The position numbers and the translations under genes were made by a program. The notes under the pieces were generated by a model, which was given only the letters and a program-made list of their open reading frames with translations, was not told the origin of the DNA and did not search any database. From JAYQKL01 sp038142705 (lineage in GTDB: Bacteria > Pseudomonadota > Alphaproteobacteria > RS24), in assembly GCA_965217015.1 (NCBI GenBank), contig OZ244224.1, positions 1,798,001-1,862,000 of the forward strand: a stretch of 64,000 nucleotides of DNA. Direction: 5' to 3'. Below, piece after piece: positions 30,101-36,538 of this stretch (position 1 is its first letter; the number at the start of each line of letters is the position of its first letter).

Positions 30101-30875
30101 GACGGATATTTATGACGACTTTGACTCGGATAATAACCCCCGCAATGGGGTTGACTCGCTTCTGCGTGACAGCTATTTGGGTAATTATGTTTTGGCACAT
30201 GCGGAAACGGGCGTGGTGTCTCTGCATGCTAATAAATCTTCACATAACGGCCCCTATGTTGAACTAGGGAAAATCGCAAGTGCAAAATCTGGCACTCAAT
30301 TTGTGCTGGACGCAGATAACGGTAATCCGTTCGGGGTGCTTACTATCGGGACGGCTGGGTTGGCCAGAAACAAACTAATTATCAGTTTGAAAGATGATGG
30401 GCAAAGTCGTTTGGGTGGCGGTGATGCAACAGGCGATGGGTTCAAGAGTATTGAAAACATAACTGGCTCTGCCCATAATGACACGCTCTGGGGCGATGCG
30501 AACGCCAATATTCTTGATGGCGGCGCGGGTGTGGACACGCTGACAGGTGGCACGGGGAATGATATTTTCGTGCTGACCATTGGGTCGACTGAAGCCAAAG
30601 ATGCGGTCACGGATTTTGGTGTCGGTACCGATAAAATCCGCGTGGACACAAGCGCGGGCAATGAAACCACGCTGGATGCTTTGCGAACCGCGGCCAATCT
30701 GCGCTGGACAAATGACACCAATGAGGCCACCACTGGCTCTACCAATGACGCCAGCACAAATGACACCGTAATCTACAACACCAAAGGCACGGCCGACACA
30801 TCTGACGATGTGATTATCATGGTGTTGGAAGATTACTCAACGGCTCTGACCATTGACAATTTTGAAATCATCTAA
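24174..30875 (+). CDS. Large RTX/cadherin/VCBS type I secreted protein
   Basis: 2,233 residues, no signal peptide, with Shine-Dalgarno AAGGA at 24,161-24,165. The N-terminus is Calx-beta-like (VTEGGSFTVTI). Next come two 150-residue ITRFQ units, cadherin-like units, a VCBS unit (about 26,150-26,500) and a cadherin-like domain interrupted by an insert (27,070-27,510). Then an Ig-like YQWQ domain (27,610-27,910), a putative Ig domain, and from 28,770 several classical RTX nonapeptide tracts (GGAGND repeats) interrupted by KYVVL/LGQ-type modules. The C-terminus (GGTGNDIFVL, DFGVGTDKIRVD, then TIDNFEII) is a typical RTX end. It is followed by a strong terminator. The tail is nearly identical to that of the truncated RTX gene ending at 34,888. 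Confidence 0.9.
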   Translation: MVDFTYSIMPATGKVTEGGSFTVTITPQSALSSDVTVRWVIVPKGKLPISGSDFSTLTGTYDFSSGDDGDDGHTFTFTPSDDNILEPGKDFEIFFYQVVGNDDYTGSETDDELIGSSQVHLADDETGSFGSVNIEGDGNKNILTAGFSSDVTLGGLGGTDSFIITRFQSGDVTISDTTSLIKFDYGVTITDVWERKAGPVREVRLTLETGAVVSVSSPVGGGIKFQLGDGSELSYAAFKTAIGATGNGNPPGKALTFNNDYSITKATTAPNVTGNPNDPADFSLETGGSEDVISLGSDYDLTVGGLGGTDVFVITRFQYGDATISDTTSLIKFDYGVTITDVWERKAGPVREVRLTLDTEAVVSVSSPAGVGVKFQLGDGEIMSYAAFKAAIGATGNGNPPGRALTFGDDYTIAFPSTNTAPTVTGTPSVDVTEDTPKTDFAAADFNFDDADTGDTLKAVKVTVLPGAGTLELGSDADHDSSTTYTAVTVGQSIAAADIAKLRYTPAANATAATSFKFKVVDNHDAESAEATMAVSISAVDDHPTAWTVTSETGVSNVSGDTYSIADNFTSGGDLFTIALVDADGGSTISLDSLGTTANTFDFDAATGTLSLLSTATLTVGTPITAKLIYSGGTQGTPLTAKTITINVTASNVAPVLADITAASYTDTAASDDFDDHEGTFSATDTNSSDTITYKVTGQAADTTKSLSTGTSTHKVDGTYGTLYFNEDTGHFTYEPDDAEINKLSADATDTFTVMAHDGTADSTSKTFTVNITAADDTPTAMSLSSASSSVAEDAAAQKLADITITDVDGGTNTVTVSPASIFEIKNGSNGKKELWLKASALDYETATTHTATVTLGSLTQSFALTVTDVNESAPVIATTATSQGGTAPTYDATSNTFSVSYAEGAKSRAVIDLSATDADGSQTPKFRLKTDTTHGKANSLFAIDEDTGVVTFKADANFESLGNLVTTATGAPGTQTIEFKAGNDGGIVPDSSSETHTATFSFTTKSGVSQDVAVAVRFASSSSNIFSNSIAVTDSDSDGTKDTVTITFGYANDVSQTILRSLISGSTDASALLDSTKATLSFSGQGVTSGANAVPTTLTKTATLSPTAGEKYYAVYVEAYDADTNERTDDVKIKVAVTNVDEGDAEFTTSGTMNVGQTLSVSKSADDPDGNGTFSYQWQKKEASGDWDTAVDVTDISGATTASYELVSGDNGDNIRVKITYTDGGGTAETVYKTFAGAVTVANNVPTVTGSIANAVNGTIGQTLSFDLVETGKFVTADADSGDTLTYSIVKASDNSAVSWLSVDSGGVLSFATGGNAPGATNAGTHSLKLAVTDGKDTVYSSAFTLNLGKTISAKPYDGTAYDDVFELSDSSLGSVSGGTGHDVLDMSALTKGWTVNLKSGASDFPSTIRITGVVTGNALFGGYFGIGYSTAFDVDTRGQYLFINSQNKLEVADTLPDNILLSLGQLSSTTGLPVSNTLTKIVGGYIGNQLYTAILQSVTTAPGNSAYLTNSASGTWEGDAATVLGIEDVIGGAGDDVLTGDSKANKLVGNAGNDTLKGDGGNDMLAGGAGNDMLDGGAGNDLLQGGAGNDTLKGGAGNDVLEGDAGSDTVDLSDKTAGITLNLADTSKYDADGTANATGAYVRAQIGSGGSVEYDYIKEIENIIGGSGNDTLTGDSGANVIEGGGGKDTLTGGAGNDTLSFASATVGYEVDLGRGQTINLSSGTTIAADLTGFTIFSSNPGNSNTIGTSDQHIWLYQKTDNSYTLGFDDSGTAPSLTGIKAGTSGIWLGQINSTGTGLVAGFDAGLQLGTPNLGTPLTLKAGTYFAPEDSISGFENVIGGAGDDTLIQAAGSNVFDGGAGRDTISYEGSSSVVQADLSAGNTEKYRFDGTNWVKGTSTNAGTHIRVEHGASEYDYIANVENVIGGSGDDVFVAAAGANQFIGGAGNDTVSYANSGSGVTVSLSGWVDNLGFVRQTDIYDDFDSDNNPRNGVDSLLRDSYLGNYVLAHAETGVVSLHANKSSHNGPYVELGKIASAKSGTQFVLDADNGNPFGVLTIGTAGLARNKLIISLKDDGQSRLGGGDATGDGFKSIENITGSAHNDTLWGDANANILDGGAGVDTLTGGTGNDIFVLTIGSTEAKDAVTDFGVGTDKIRVDTSAGNETTLDALRTAANLRWTNDTNEATTGSTNDASTNDTVIYNTKGTADTSDDVIIMVLEDYSTALTIDNFEII
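24635..25420 (+). repeat. Two 450-bp repeats (150-residue ITRFQ unit), second gene
   Basis: Direct copies are offset by exactly 450 bp (ATTACGCG at 24,663 and 25,113). Shared motifs are ITRFQ, TISDTTSLIKFDYGV, ERKAGPVREVRLTL, KFQLGDG and YAAFK, often identical at the nucleotide level. The spacing equals that of the pair at 17,742-18,510. Confidence 0.85.
27070..27510 (+). repeat. Insert within a cadherin-like domain
   Basis: A stretch of roughly 140 residues lies between VVTFKADANFESLG and KYYAVYVEAYD, the same place at which two cadherin-like domains of the first gene are interrupted. It has a DTVTITFGYAND strand followed by TILRSLISG, resembling the recurrent module but longer. Confidence 0.5.
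28770..28998 (+). repeat. RTX calcium-binding nonapeptide tract
   Basis: About eight consecutive nine-residue units of the GGxGxDxLx type (GGAGNDMLDGGAGNDLLQ and similar). These form parallel beta-rolls that fold on calcium after export. Shorter tracts recur at about 29,160-29,280, 29,690-29,780, 29,945-30,035 and 30,460-30,570. Confidence 0.9.
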
Positions 30876-30923
30876 CTTGATTTCTGACAAGTCAATCAGG
30901 AAGTGAAAACCTTGGTCAGAGGA

Positions 30924-30967
30924 GCCTGGGCGGCGGAATTAGTCTTCACGCGCCGTCCAGGCTTTTT
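30924..30967 (+). terminator. Rho-independent terminator, copy 1
   Basis: GCCTGGGCGGCG (30,924-30,935) pairs with CGCCGTCCAGGC (30,951-30,962) with one mismatch across a 15-nt loop, followed by TTTTT. It closes the RTX gene. It lies between convergent genes, but an A-run for the hpf direction is not obvious. Confidence 0.88.
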
Positions 30968-30995
30968 CTTTCTGGCTTCCCTATAAAAAAGTTTG

Positions 30996-31045
30996 AGCCT
31001 TAACCTCTAAGCCATAACCTCTGAGCCATAACTCTAAGCCTTAAG
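30996..31045. repeat. 14-bp imperfect tandem repeat beside hpf copy 1
   Basis: Units begin AGCC at 30,996, 31,010, 31,024 and 31,037 (AGCCWTAACCTCT type). The second copy of this duplicated block lacks them and is 41 bp shorter here, so the repeat expanded or collapsed after duplication. Confidence 0.75.
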
Positions 31046-31053
31046 ATTTTTCC

Positions 31054-31671
31054 TTAAAATTTATCTTGAGAGGTATCAAGCCAGCCAATATGGCCGTCAT
31101 CGCGCCGATGCACAATGTTAATCCCCTCATCAGGGCGCGCATCTGATTTTGGCGTGCGGAATATCAAAAAATCCGCATCGGCCAGCTCCATGCGCATCAC
31201 CGCCTCGCTCACCGACAGGCGCGGAATATCAACCAGCTGCTCGGCAATCGTCACCGCCTGATACTCTTCGGGCAACTCCTCATCTTGGGGTTCGGCGGCC
31301 AGTGTGCGGGCCAGCATTTGCGCGGCGGCATTTCCTTGCTCAAAGTCCTGCTCAATTTCTTTAAGCGCGGTTTTGGCATGATGGTTCTTGAGCCGTCTTT
31401 TATAACGGCGCAATTGCTTTTCTACCTTTTGCAGCGCCTGCTCAAAACAGACATAAACATCGCCCTCATCGGCGCTGGCCTGCACGCGCAAGCCGCTATC
31501 CAAATGCACGGTGCAGTCGGTGCGGAAACTATGCCCCTGTTTGGAAAAAGTGATATGCACCTCCGCGCCGCGCTCAAAATATTTGCTGATGCCGGCCTCG
31601 ACCTGCGTTTCTACATGGGCGCGCAGAGAGTCGCCCGTCTCAATATGTTTGCCGGTGATTTGTATTTGCAT
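31054..31671 (-). CDS. hpf: Ribosome hibernation promoting factor, long form, copy 1
   Basis: 205 residues. The N-terminal S30AE domain (about 1-100, starting MQIQITGKHIETGD) binds the 30S subunit, and the C-terminal dimerisation domain (about 150-205, FLIFRTPKS, ending HIGWLDTSQDKF) pairs ribosomes into 100S dimers. The Shine-Dalgarno is GAAGGAG. It differs from the copy at 35,026 at eight nucleotides by eye, giving Val/Ile and Ser/Ala changes. Only an lptB fragment lies upstream, so it has lost the operon promoter, and its expression is uncertain. It looks intact. Confidence 0.88.
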   Translation of the reverse strand: MQIQITGKHIETGDSLRAHVETQVEAGISKYFERGAEVHITFSKQGHSFRTDCTVHLDSGLRVQASADEGDVYVCFEQALQKVEKQLRRYKRRLKNHHAKTALKEIEQDFEQGNAAAQMLARTLAAEPQDEELPEEYQAVTIAEQLVDIPRLSVSEAVMRMELADADFLIFRTPKSDARPDEGINIVHRRDDGHIGWLDTSQDKF

Positions 31672-31712
31672 TTTAGGCTCCTTCTGGCGCGCAAAAGCGG
31701 GCGCCGGCAGGC

Positions 31713-32012
31713 CTACATCTTAAATTGGTCACCCAAATAAAGACGCCGCACATCATCATGCGCGATAATTTGGTCTGCCGTGCCTTCCATTAAAACCTGA
31801 CCATCATGAATAATGACGGCGCGGTCAATAATGCCGAGTGTCTCGCGGACATTGTGATCCGTAATCAGCACGCCAATATTACGGTCTTTCAAAGTCGCGA
31901 CCAAATCCCGAATATCGCCAACGGCAATCGGGTCAATCCCGGCAAAGGGTTCATCAAGTAAAATGTAAGAGGGGTTGGCGGCCAGGGCGCGCGCAATTTC
32001 AACGCGGCGGCG
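31713..32012 (-). pseudogene. lptB 3' fragment
   Basis: It encodes the last 98 or so residues of LptB (from RRVEIARALAA through the Walker B ILLDEP and H-loop TDHN to DQFKM). By eye it is identical to the intact gene's 3' end. The Walker A and most of the signature motif are missing. Homology stops at 32,012, where the sequence becomes an RTX gene on the other strand. The longer antisense frame reaching 32,183 is a chimera and not a real gene. Confidence 0.88.
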
Positions 32013-34888
32013 GTGATGATGTGATTGAAGGCGGCGCGGGCGCAGACAAAATTGACGGCGGCGCGGGCAATGACACGGTCTCTTATGCCACAGCTGGCAG
32101 CGGTGTGCGGGTGAATCTGGGCGCACCAGTGGATAGTGGCGCGAGCAGCGGCTATGCCTGGCAGCGTTCTTATGATTATTCACCTGATGGTGGTGGTGTT
32201 ACGCAAACCTTTAACGTATCTGATCATGCGGGTAAATATATTGTCGGCACGGTCAATGGCGGGCAATATAATGTGGGCCTTGAAGCCAGCGCACCAAGTG
32301 ATGCCAATAAGGTCCTGCTGGGGCGTATCAATGATACCGGCACGGATATTATCAGATATAATGGCGGTGGTTCTTCAGACACTGATTATGCACACCCTGT
32401 CTGGATTGCTAGCGGCACGGTCTCTGTTATATCAGGGGGTCAATACCCCTTTATTACATCGGGCAGTGGTGATGCGCAGGGCGATGGGCTTAAAAATATT
32501 GAGAACATCACCGGCTCGGCGCATGATGATTGGCTGATTGGTAATGGTTTTGCCAATGTGCTGAAAGGCGGCGCGGGCAGTGATGTGCTGCATGGCGGGC
32601 TTGCGACCACGCTCACCAGTCAGGTTTTGGCGGGGAATGCGAATAAATATGTGCTGTTTAACAAAAAAACCGGCGCGTTTAGCCTGTCCGCCACCAATAG
32701 CAGAGGTGCCAATCAAATTGTGCTGGGGCAGATAAATGCAACGAGCACGGCGATTATCGGCGCTTTGGCGGGCGTGACATTTAATGCTGGCGCGGCCAAA
32801 GTAACTTATGTTTATCAAGGTGATGGTGATGTGGCGGATTATTCTGACAAATCCGTCAATCTTGACATTGACCTGTCTGCCGCCAATTGGATTTGGGGTG
32901 ATCACGATGGCACCTATAATACTTTGGCCTATCAATGGTACAAAGCCGGCAGCGGCGGGCAATATAATGGCTTTGGCTCGGCACAATTCACAAAAGTTTG
33001 GATTGATACAGATGATGATGGGGTAAAAGATGCAACAGATGAGTATGATTATATCTCTCATATTAACGGCCTGACTGGTGGCTCGGGCAATGACACGCTC
33101 ACCGGCAACAGCGCGGCCAATATCCTGTCTGGCGGTGCCGGCAATGATGTGCTGGACGGTAAAGGCGGCAATGACACGCTTTTGGGCGGGGCTGGCAATG
33201 ACACGCTCAAAGGCGGTGCCGGCAATGATGTGCTGGAAGGCGGCACTGGCACAGATGTGGCAGATTTCTCCGACAAAACCGCCAGCGTCACGCTCAATTT
33301 GGGCGATACCAACAAATATGATGCTGATGGCACAGCCAATGCGACCGGTGCCTATGTGCGTGCGCAAATCGGCTCAGGTGGGTCGGTTGAATATGATTAC
33401 ATCAAAGAGATTGAAAGCATTAAAGGCGGCTCCGGCAATGACACGCTGACCGGCGATAGCGGCGCCAATGTGCTAACCGGCGGCGGCGGTAAAGACACGC
33501 TCACCGGCGGTGCCGGCAATGACACATTTGATGTGTCTGACACAGCTTCTTCAGGTGCTAATGCCGATGTGGTGAAAGATTTCACCAGCGGCGACAAGCT
33601 GACCATTGACAGCACTGCCACCCATGTCTGGTATCAGGCATCTGGTAGCGATACGCTGATTTTGGGTGCCAATGCGGATAATTCTGATGCCGATGGTGGC
33701 AAAGTCTATGCCGTGCTGGAGGGTTATAGCGGCGCCATTGTGGCTGGTGATTTCACCAATAGCGGCCTGACAGTGGCGCAAAAGGCAGGCAATAGCGCAC
33801 CGACCATTTCCGGCAGTATTGGTACGCTGACGGGCCGCGTAAAAGGGGACTATACCGCAAACTCATACATAGGTAATTTGTTCACCAATCTGACCATTTC
33901 CGATGATGGTGGCACAAGCAATCTGACCTATAGCATTTTGGACCGCGACAATAGTGATGCGGTGGTAAGCTGGTTGACTGTTTCAAACACGGGGGGTTTG
34001 ACCGCGACAGGCGGCAGCAATGCGACAGACACAGGGGTCAGAAACCTCACCCTGCGGGCAGAAGACGCGGCTGGCGAGACGGCGGATACGGATTTCACGC
34101 TTAATCTGGCGGCACATTATTATAACACGGGTTCATCTGGGGCAACATCAACAGGTACCGCCTATGATGATATATTTCAAACAAACGCTCTTCTGATTGG
34201 CGGTGGTAGCCAGTCAGGAACCAATGTGCATACATATGATGGCGGCGCGGGGAGCGACACGCTCGTACTGGAAATAGGTAATGCTGCTGTGCCTTTGACT
34301 ATCACCCTGAACGGGTCAACTGAAGTCACTTTTTCTTGGGACTGGGTTGTCTCTCAACAGTTCAAGGCTGGTCAGACATTTAAAATCAAGAATATTGAGA
34401 ATATTATTGCAACAAATACTAATATCGTTCTGGATGTCACCGGTGATGCGCAAGATAATTTTTTCTCTGTTGTAGCATATGATAAAGACGATATCATGGA
34501 TGGTGCGGGCGGTAATGACATATTGGATAGTGGAGGTGGTAATGACAGGCTGACGGGCGGCACGGGGAATGATATTTTCGTTCTTCATAACACTGTGGCT
34601 ACCGACAATGTGGACGAGGTGACAGATTTTGGTGTCGGTACTGATAAAATCCGTGTGGACACGACAAACGGCAATGAAACGACTTTGAACGCGCTTTTGA
34701 CATCAGCAGATTTACATATATCAAAAGCGCATCATGCTGATCCTTCATCAACCAATGATACGGGTGTAATGGACACGCTTATCTGGAACAAAAAAGGTTA
34801 CGAAAACAGACCAGATGTCTATACGCTCGTTATGGTGTTGGAAGATTACACAACGGATCTGACCATTGACAATTTTGAAATCATCTAA
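32003..34888 (+). CDS. 5'-truncated RTX calcium-binding protein (likely remnant)
   Basis: The frame becomes RTX-like exactly at the lptB junction (GGGDDVIEGGAGAD, GGAGNDTVSY). The first possible in-frame start is GTG 32,021, inside an RTX nonapeptide and without a Shine-Dalgarno, so the N-terminal part is lost. About 955 residues remain: RTX tracts (32,500-32,610, 33,070-33,245, 33,420-33,530), two KYVVL/LGQ modules (32,225-32,340, 32,640-32,760), a putative Ig domain (33,790-34,110) and the RTX C-terminus ending TIDNFEII. The secretion signal is kept, but no promoter or start is evident. If transcribed by readthrough it could still give an exported fragment. Confidence 0.75.
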   Translation, partial: RGGGDDVIEGGAGADKIDGGAGNDTVSYATAGSGVRVNLGAPVDSGASSGYAWQRSYDYSPDGGGVTQTFNVSDHAGKYIVGTVNGGQYNVGLEASAPSDANKVLLGRINDTGTDIIRYNGGGSSDTDYAHPVWIASGTVSVISGGQYPFITSGSGDAQGDGLKNIENITGSAHDDWLIGNGFANVLKGGAGSDVLHGGLATTLTSQVLAGNANKYVLFNKKTGAFSLSATNSRGANQIVLGQINATSTAIIGALAGVTFNAGAAKVTYVYQGDGDVADYSDKSVNLDIDLSAANWIWGDHDGTYNTLAYQWYKAGSGGQYNGFGSAQFTKVWIDTDDDGVKDATDEYDYISHINGLTGGSGNDTLTGNSAANILSGGAGNDVLDGKGGNDTLLGGAGNDTLKGGAGNDVLEGGTGTDVADFSDKTASVTLNLGDTNKYDADGTANATGAYVRAQIGSGGSVEYDYIKEIESIKGGSGNDTLTGDSGANVLTGGGGKDTLTGGAGNDTFDVSDTASSGANADVVKDFTSGDKLTIDSTATHVWYQASGSDTLILGANADNSDADGGKVYAVLEGYSGAIVAGDFTNSGLTVAQKAGNSAPTISGSIGTLTGRVKGDYTANSYIGNLFTNLTISDDGGTSNLTYSILDRDNSDAVVSWLTVSNTGGLTATGGSNATDTGVRNLTLRAEDAAGETADTDFTLNLAAHYYNTGSSGATSTGTAYDDIFQTNALLIGGGSQSGTNVHTYDGGAGSDTLVLEIGNAAVPLTITLNGSTEVTFSWDWVVSQQFKAGQTFKIKNIENIIATNTNIVLDVTGDAQDNFFSVVAYDKDDIMDGAGGNDILDSGGGNDRLTGGTGNDIFVLHNTVATDNVDEVTDFGVGTDKIRVDTTNGNETTLNALLTSADLHISKAHHADPSSTNDTGVMDTLIWNKKGYENRPDVYTLVMVLEDYTTDLTIDNFEII

Positions 34889-34936
34889 CTTGATTTCTGA
34901 CAAGTCAATCAGGAAGTGAAAACCTTGGTCAGAGGA

Positions 34937-34980
34937 GCCTGGGCGGCGGAATTAGTCTTCACGCGCCGTCCAGGCTTTTT
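34937..34980 (+). terminator. Rho-independent terminator, copy 2
   Basis: Identical in stem and loop to the terminator at 30,924: GCCTGGGCGGCG (34,937-34,948) with CGCCGTCCAGGC (34,964-34,975), then TTTTT. It follows the truncated RTX gene. Confidence 0.88.
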
Positions 34981-35025
34981 CTTTCTGGCTTCCCTATAAA
35001 AAGTTTTGAGACTTAAATTTAAGAC

Positions 35026-35643
35026 TTAAAATTTATCTTGAGAGGTATCAAGCCAGCCAATATGGCCGTCATCGCGCCGATGCACAATGTTAATCCCCTC
35101 ATCAGGGCGCGCATCTGATTTTGGCGTGCGGAATATCAAAAAATCCGCATCGGCCAGCTCCATGCGCATCACCGCCTCGCTCACCGACAGGCGCGGAATA
35201 TCAATCAGCTGTTCGGCAATCGTCACCGCCTGATACTCTTCGGGCAGTTCTTCATCTTGGGGTTCGGCGGCCAGCGTGCGGGCCAGCATTTGCGCGGCGG
35301 CATTTCCTTGCTCAAAGTCCTGCTCAATTTCTTTAAGCGCGGTTTTGGCATGATGGTTCTTGAGCCGTCTTTTATAACGGCGCAATTGCTTTTCTACCTT
35401 TTGCAGCGCCTGCTCAAAACAGACATAAACATCGCCCTCATCGGCGCTGGCCTGCACGCGCAAGCCGCTATCCAAATGCACGGTGCAGTCGGTGCGGAAA
35501 CTATGCCCCTGTTTGGAAAAAGTGATATGCACTTCCGCGCCGCGCTCAAAATATTTGCTGATGCCGGCCTCGACCTGCGTTTCTACATGGGCGCGCAGAG
35601 CGTCGCCCGTCTCAATATGTTTGCCGGTGATTTGTATTTGCAT
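35026..35643 (-). CDS. hpf: Ribosome hibernation promoting factor, long form, copy 2
   Basis: 205 residues, with the S30AE N-terminal domain and C-terminal dimerisation domain. It inactivates ribosomes in stationary phase by driving 100S dimer formation. It begins 41 bp after lptB with a clear Shine-Dalgarno (AAGGAG) and is the last gene of the rnd-lptCA-lptB-hpf operon, so this is the copy in ancestral context. In many Alphaproteobacteria rpoN sits between lptB and hpf; here it is absent. See the entry at 31,054 for the second copy. Confidence 0.92.
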   Translation of the reverse strand: MQIQITGKHIETGDALRAHVETQVEAGISKYFERGAEVHITFSKQGHSFRTDCTVHLDSGLRVQASADEGDVYVCFEQALQKVEKQLRRYKRRLKNHHAKTALKEIEQDFEQGNAAAQMLARTLAAEPQDEELPEEYQAVTIAEQLIDIPRLSVSEAVMRMELADADFLIFRTPKSDARPDEGINIVHRRDDGHIGWLDTSQDKF

Positions 35644-35684
35644 TTTAGGCTCCTTCTGGCGCGCAAAAGCGGGCGCCGGCAGGC

Positions 35685-36464
35685 CTACATCTTAAATTGG
35701 TCACCCAAATAAAGACGCCGCACATCATCATGCGCGATAATTTGGTCTGCCGTGCCTTCCATTAAAACCTGACCATCATGAATAATGACGGCGCGGTCAA
35801 TAATGCCGAGTGTCTCGCGGACATTGTGATCCGTAATCAGCACGCCAATATTACGGTCTTTCAAAGTCGCGACCAAATCCCGAATATCGCCAACGGCAAT
35901 CGGGTCAATCCCGGCAAAGGGTTCATCAAGTAAAATGTAAGAGGGGTTGGCGGCCAGGGCGCGCGCAATTTCAACGCGGCGGCGCTCGCCCCCAGACAGC
36001 GCAATGCCCCGCGTGCGCCGCAAATGCGAGATGGAAAAATCAGCCAGCAGGGCTTCGAGCTGCTTGTCGCGCTCAATCGGATTGCGCTCAACGGCCTCCA
36101 GCACGGCGCGGATATTATCCTCCACACTCAGGCCGCGAAAAATCGAGGCCTCTTGCGGCAAATAGCCAATGCCTTGGCGCGCGCGGCGATACATGGGCAG
36201 GGCGGTGATGTCCTCGCCATTCAGCTTAATCGTGCCGTAATCCGCGCCAATCAGGCCGGTAATCATGTAAAAACAGGTGGTTTTGCCCGCGCCATTGGGG
36301 CCCAGCAGGCCGAGCGCTTCGCCGCGTTGCAGCTTGAGCGAGACATTGCGCACAACCGGCCGCTTGGCATAGCTTTTGCCGATATTCAGCACCTCCAGCC
36401 CGTCTGTGCTGGTGGCTAAACGCGGTCCTTTTTGATTGTCTGAAGCATTGTCTTGACTTGTCAT
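35685..36464 (-). CDS. lptB: LPS export ABC transporter ATP-binding protein LptB
   Basis: 259 residues. Walker A GPNGAGKTT (55-63), signature LSGGERRR, Walker B ILLDEP and H-loop TDHN are all present. LptB powers extraction of lipopolysaccharide from the inner membrane by LptFG and its passage to LptC/LptA. The N-terminus (about 20 residues before the ABC domain) is slightly longer than in enterobacterial LptB. It lies 74 bp downstream of the fused lptC-lptA gene and 41 bp upstream of hpf, in one operon. Its 3' third is duplicated at 31,713-32,012. Confidence 0.95.
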   Translation of the reverse strand: MTSQDNASDNQKGPRLATSTDGLEVLNIGKSYAKRPVVRNVSLKLQRGEALGLLGPNGAGKTTCFYMITGLIGADYGTIKLNGEDITALPMYRRARQGIGYLPQEASIFRGLSVEDNIRAVLEAVERNPIERDKQLEALLADFSISHLRRTRGIALSGGERRRVEIARALAANPSYILLDEPFAGIDPIAVGDIRDLVATLKDRNIGVLITDHNVRETLGIIDRAVIIHDGQVLMEGTADQIIAHDDVRRLYLGDQFKM

Positions 36465-36538
36465 TATGATTTCAGTTTAGCGCATTCTGCCAGTTTTGAC
36501 AAATAGGCTTGATTCATTGGTGGGATTTATGAGTGGGC

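Noticed and set aside
31285..31740. Plus-strand 151-codon frame opposite hpf, present in both copies
   Set aside because: Its conservation follows from the hpf duplication on the other strand. No ribosome site or family.
31713..32183. 156-codon antisense frame treated as an intact ABC protein
   Set aside because: Only its last 98 codons are LptB; the first part is antisense RTX sequence. It lacks Walker A, so it is a chimeric remnant.
32432..33367. Antisense 311-codon frame in the RTX region
   Set aside because: It mirrors the repetitive RTX codons on the plus strand. The predicted protein is low-complexity, without a Shine-Dalgarno or family resemblance.
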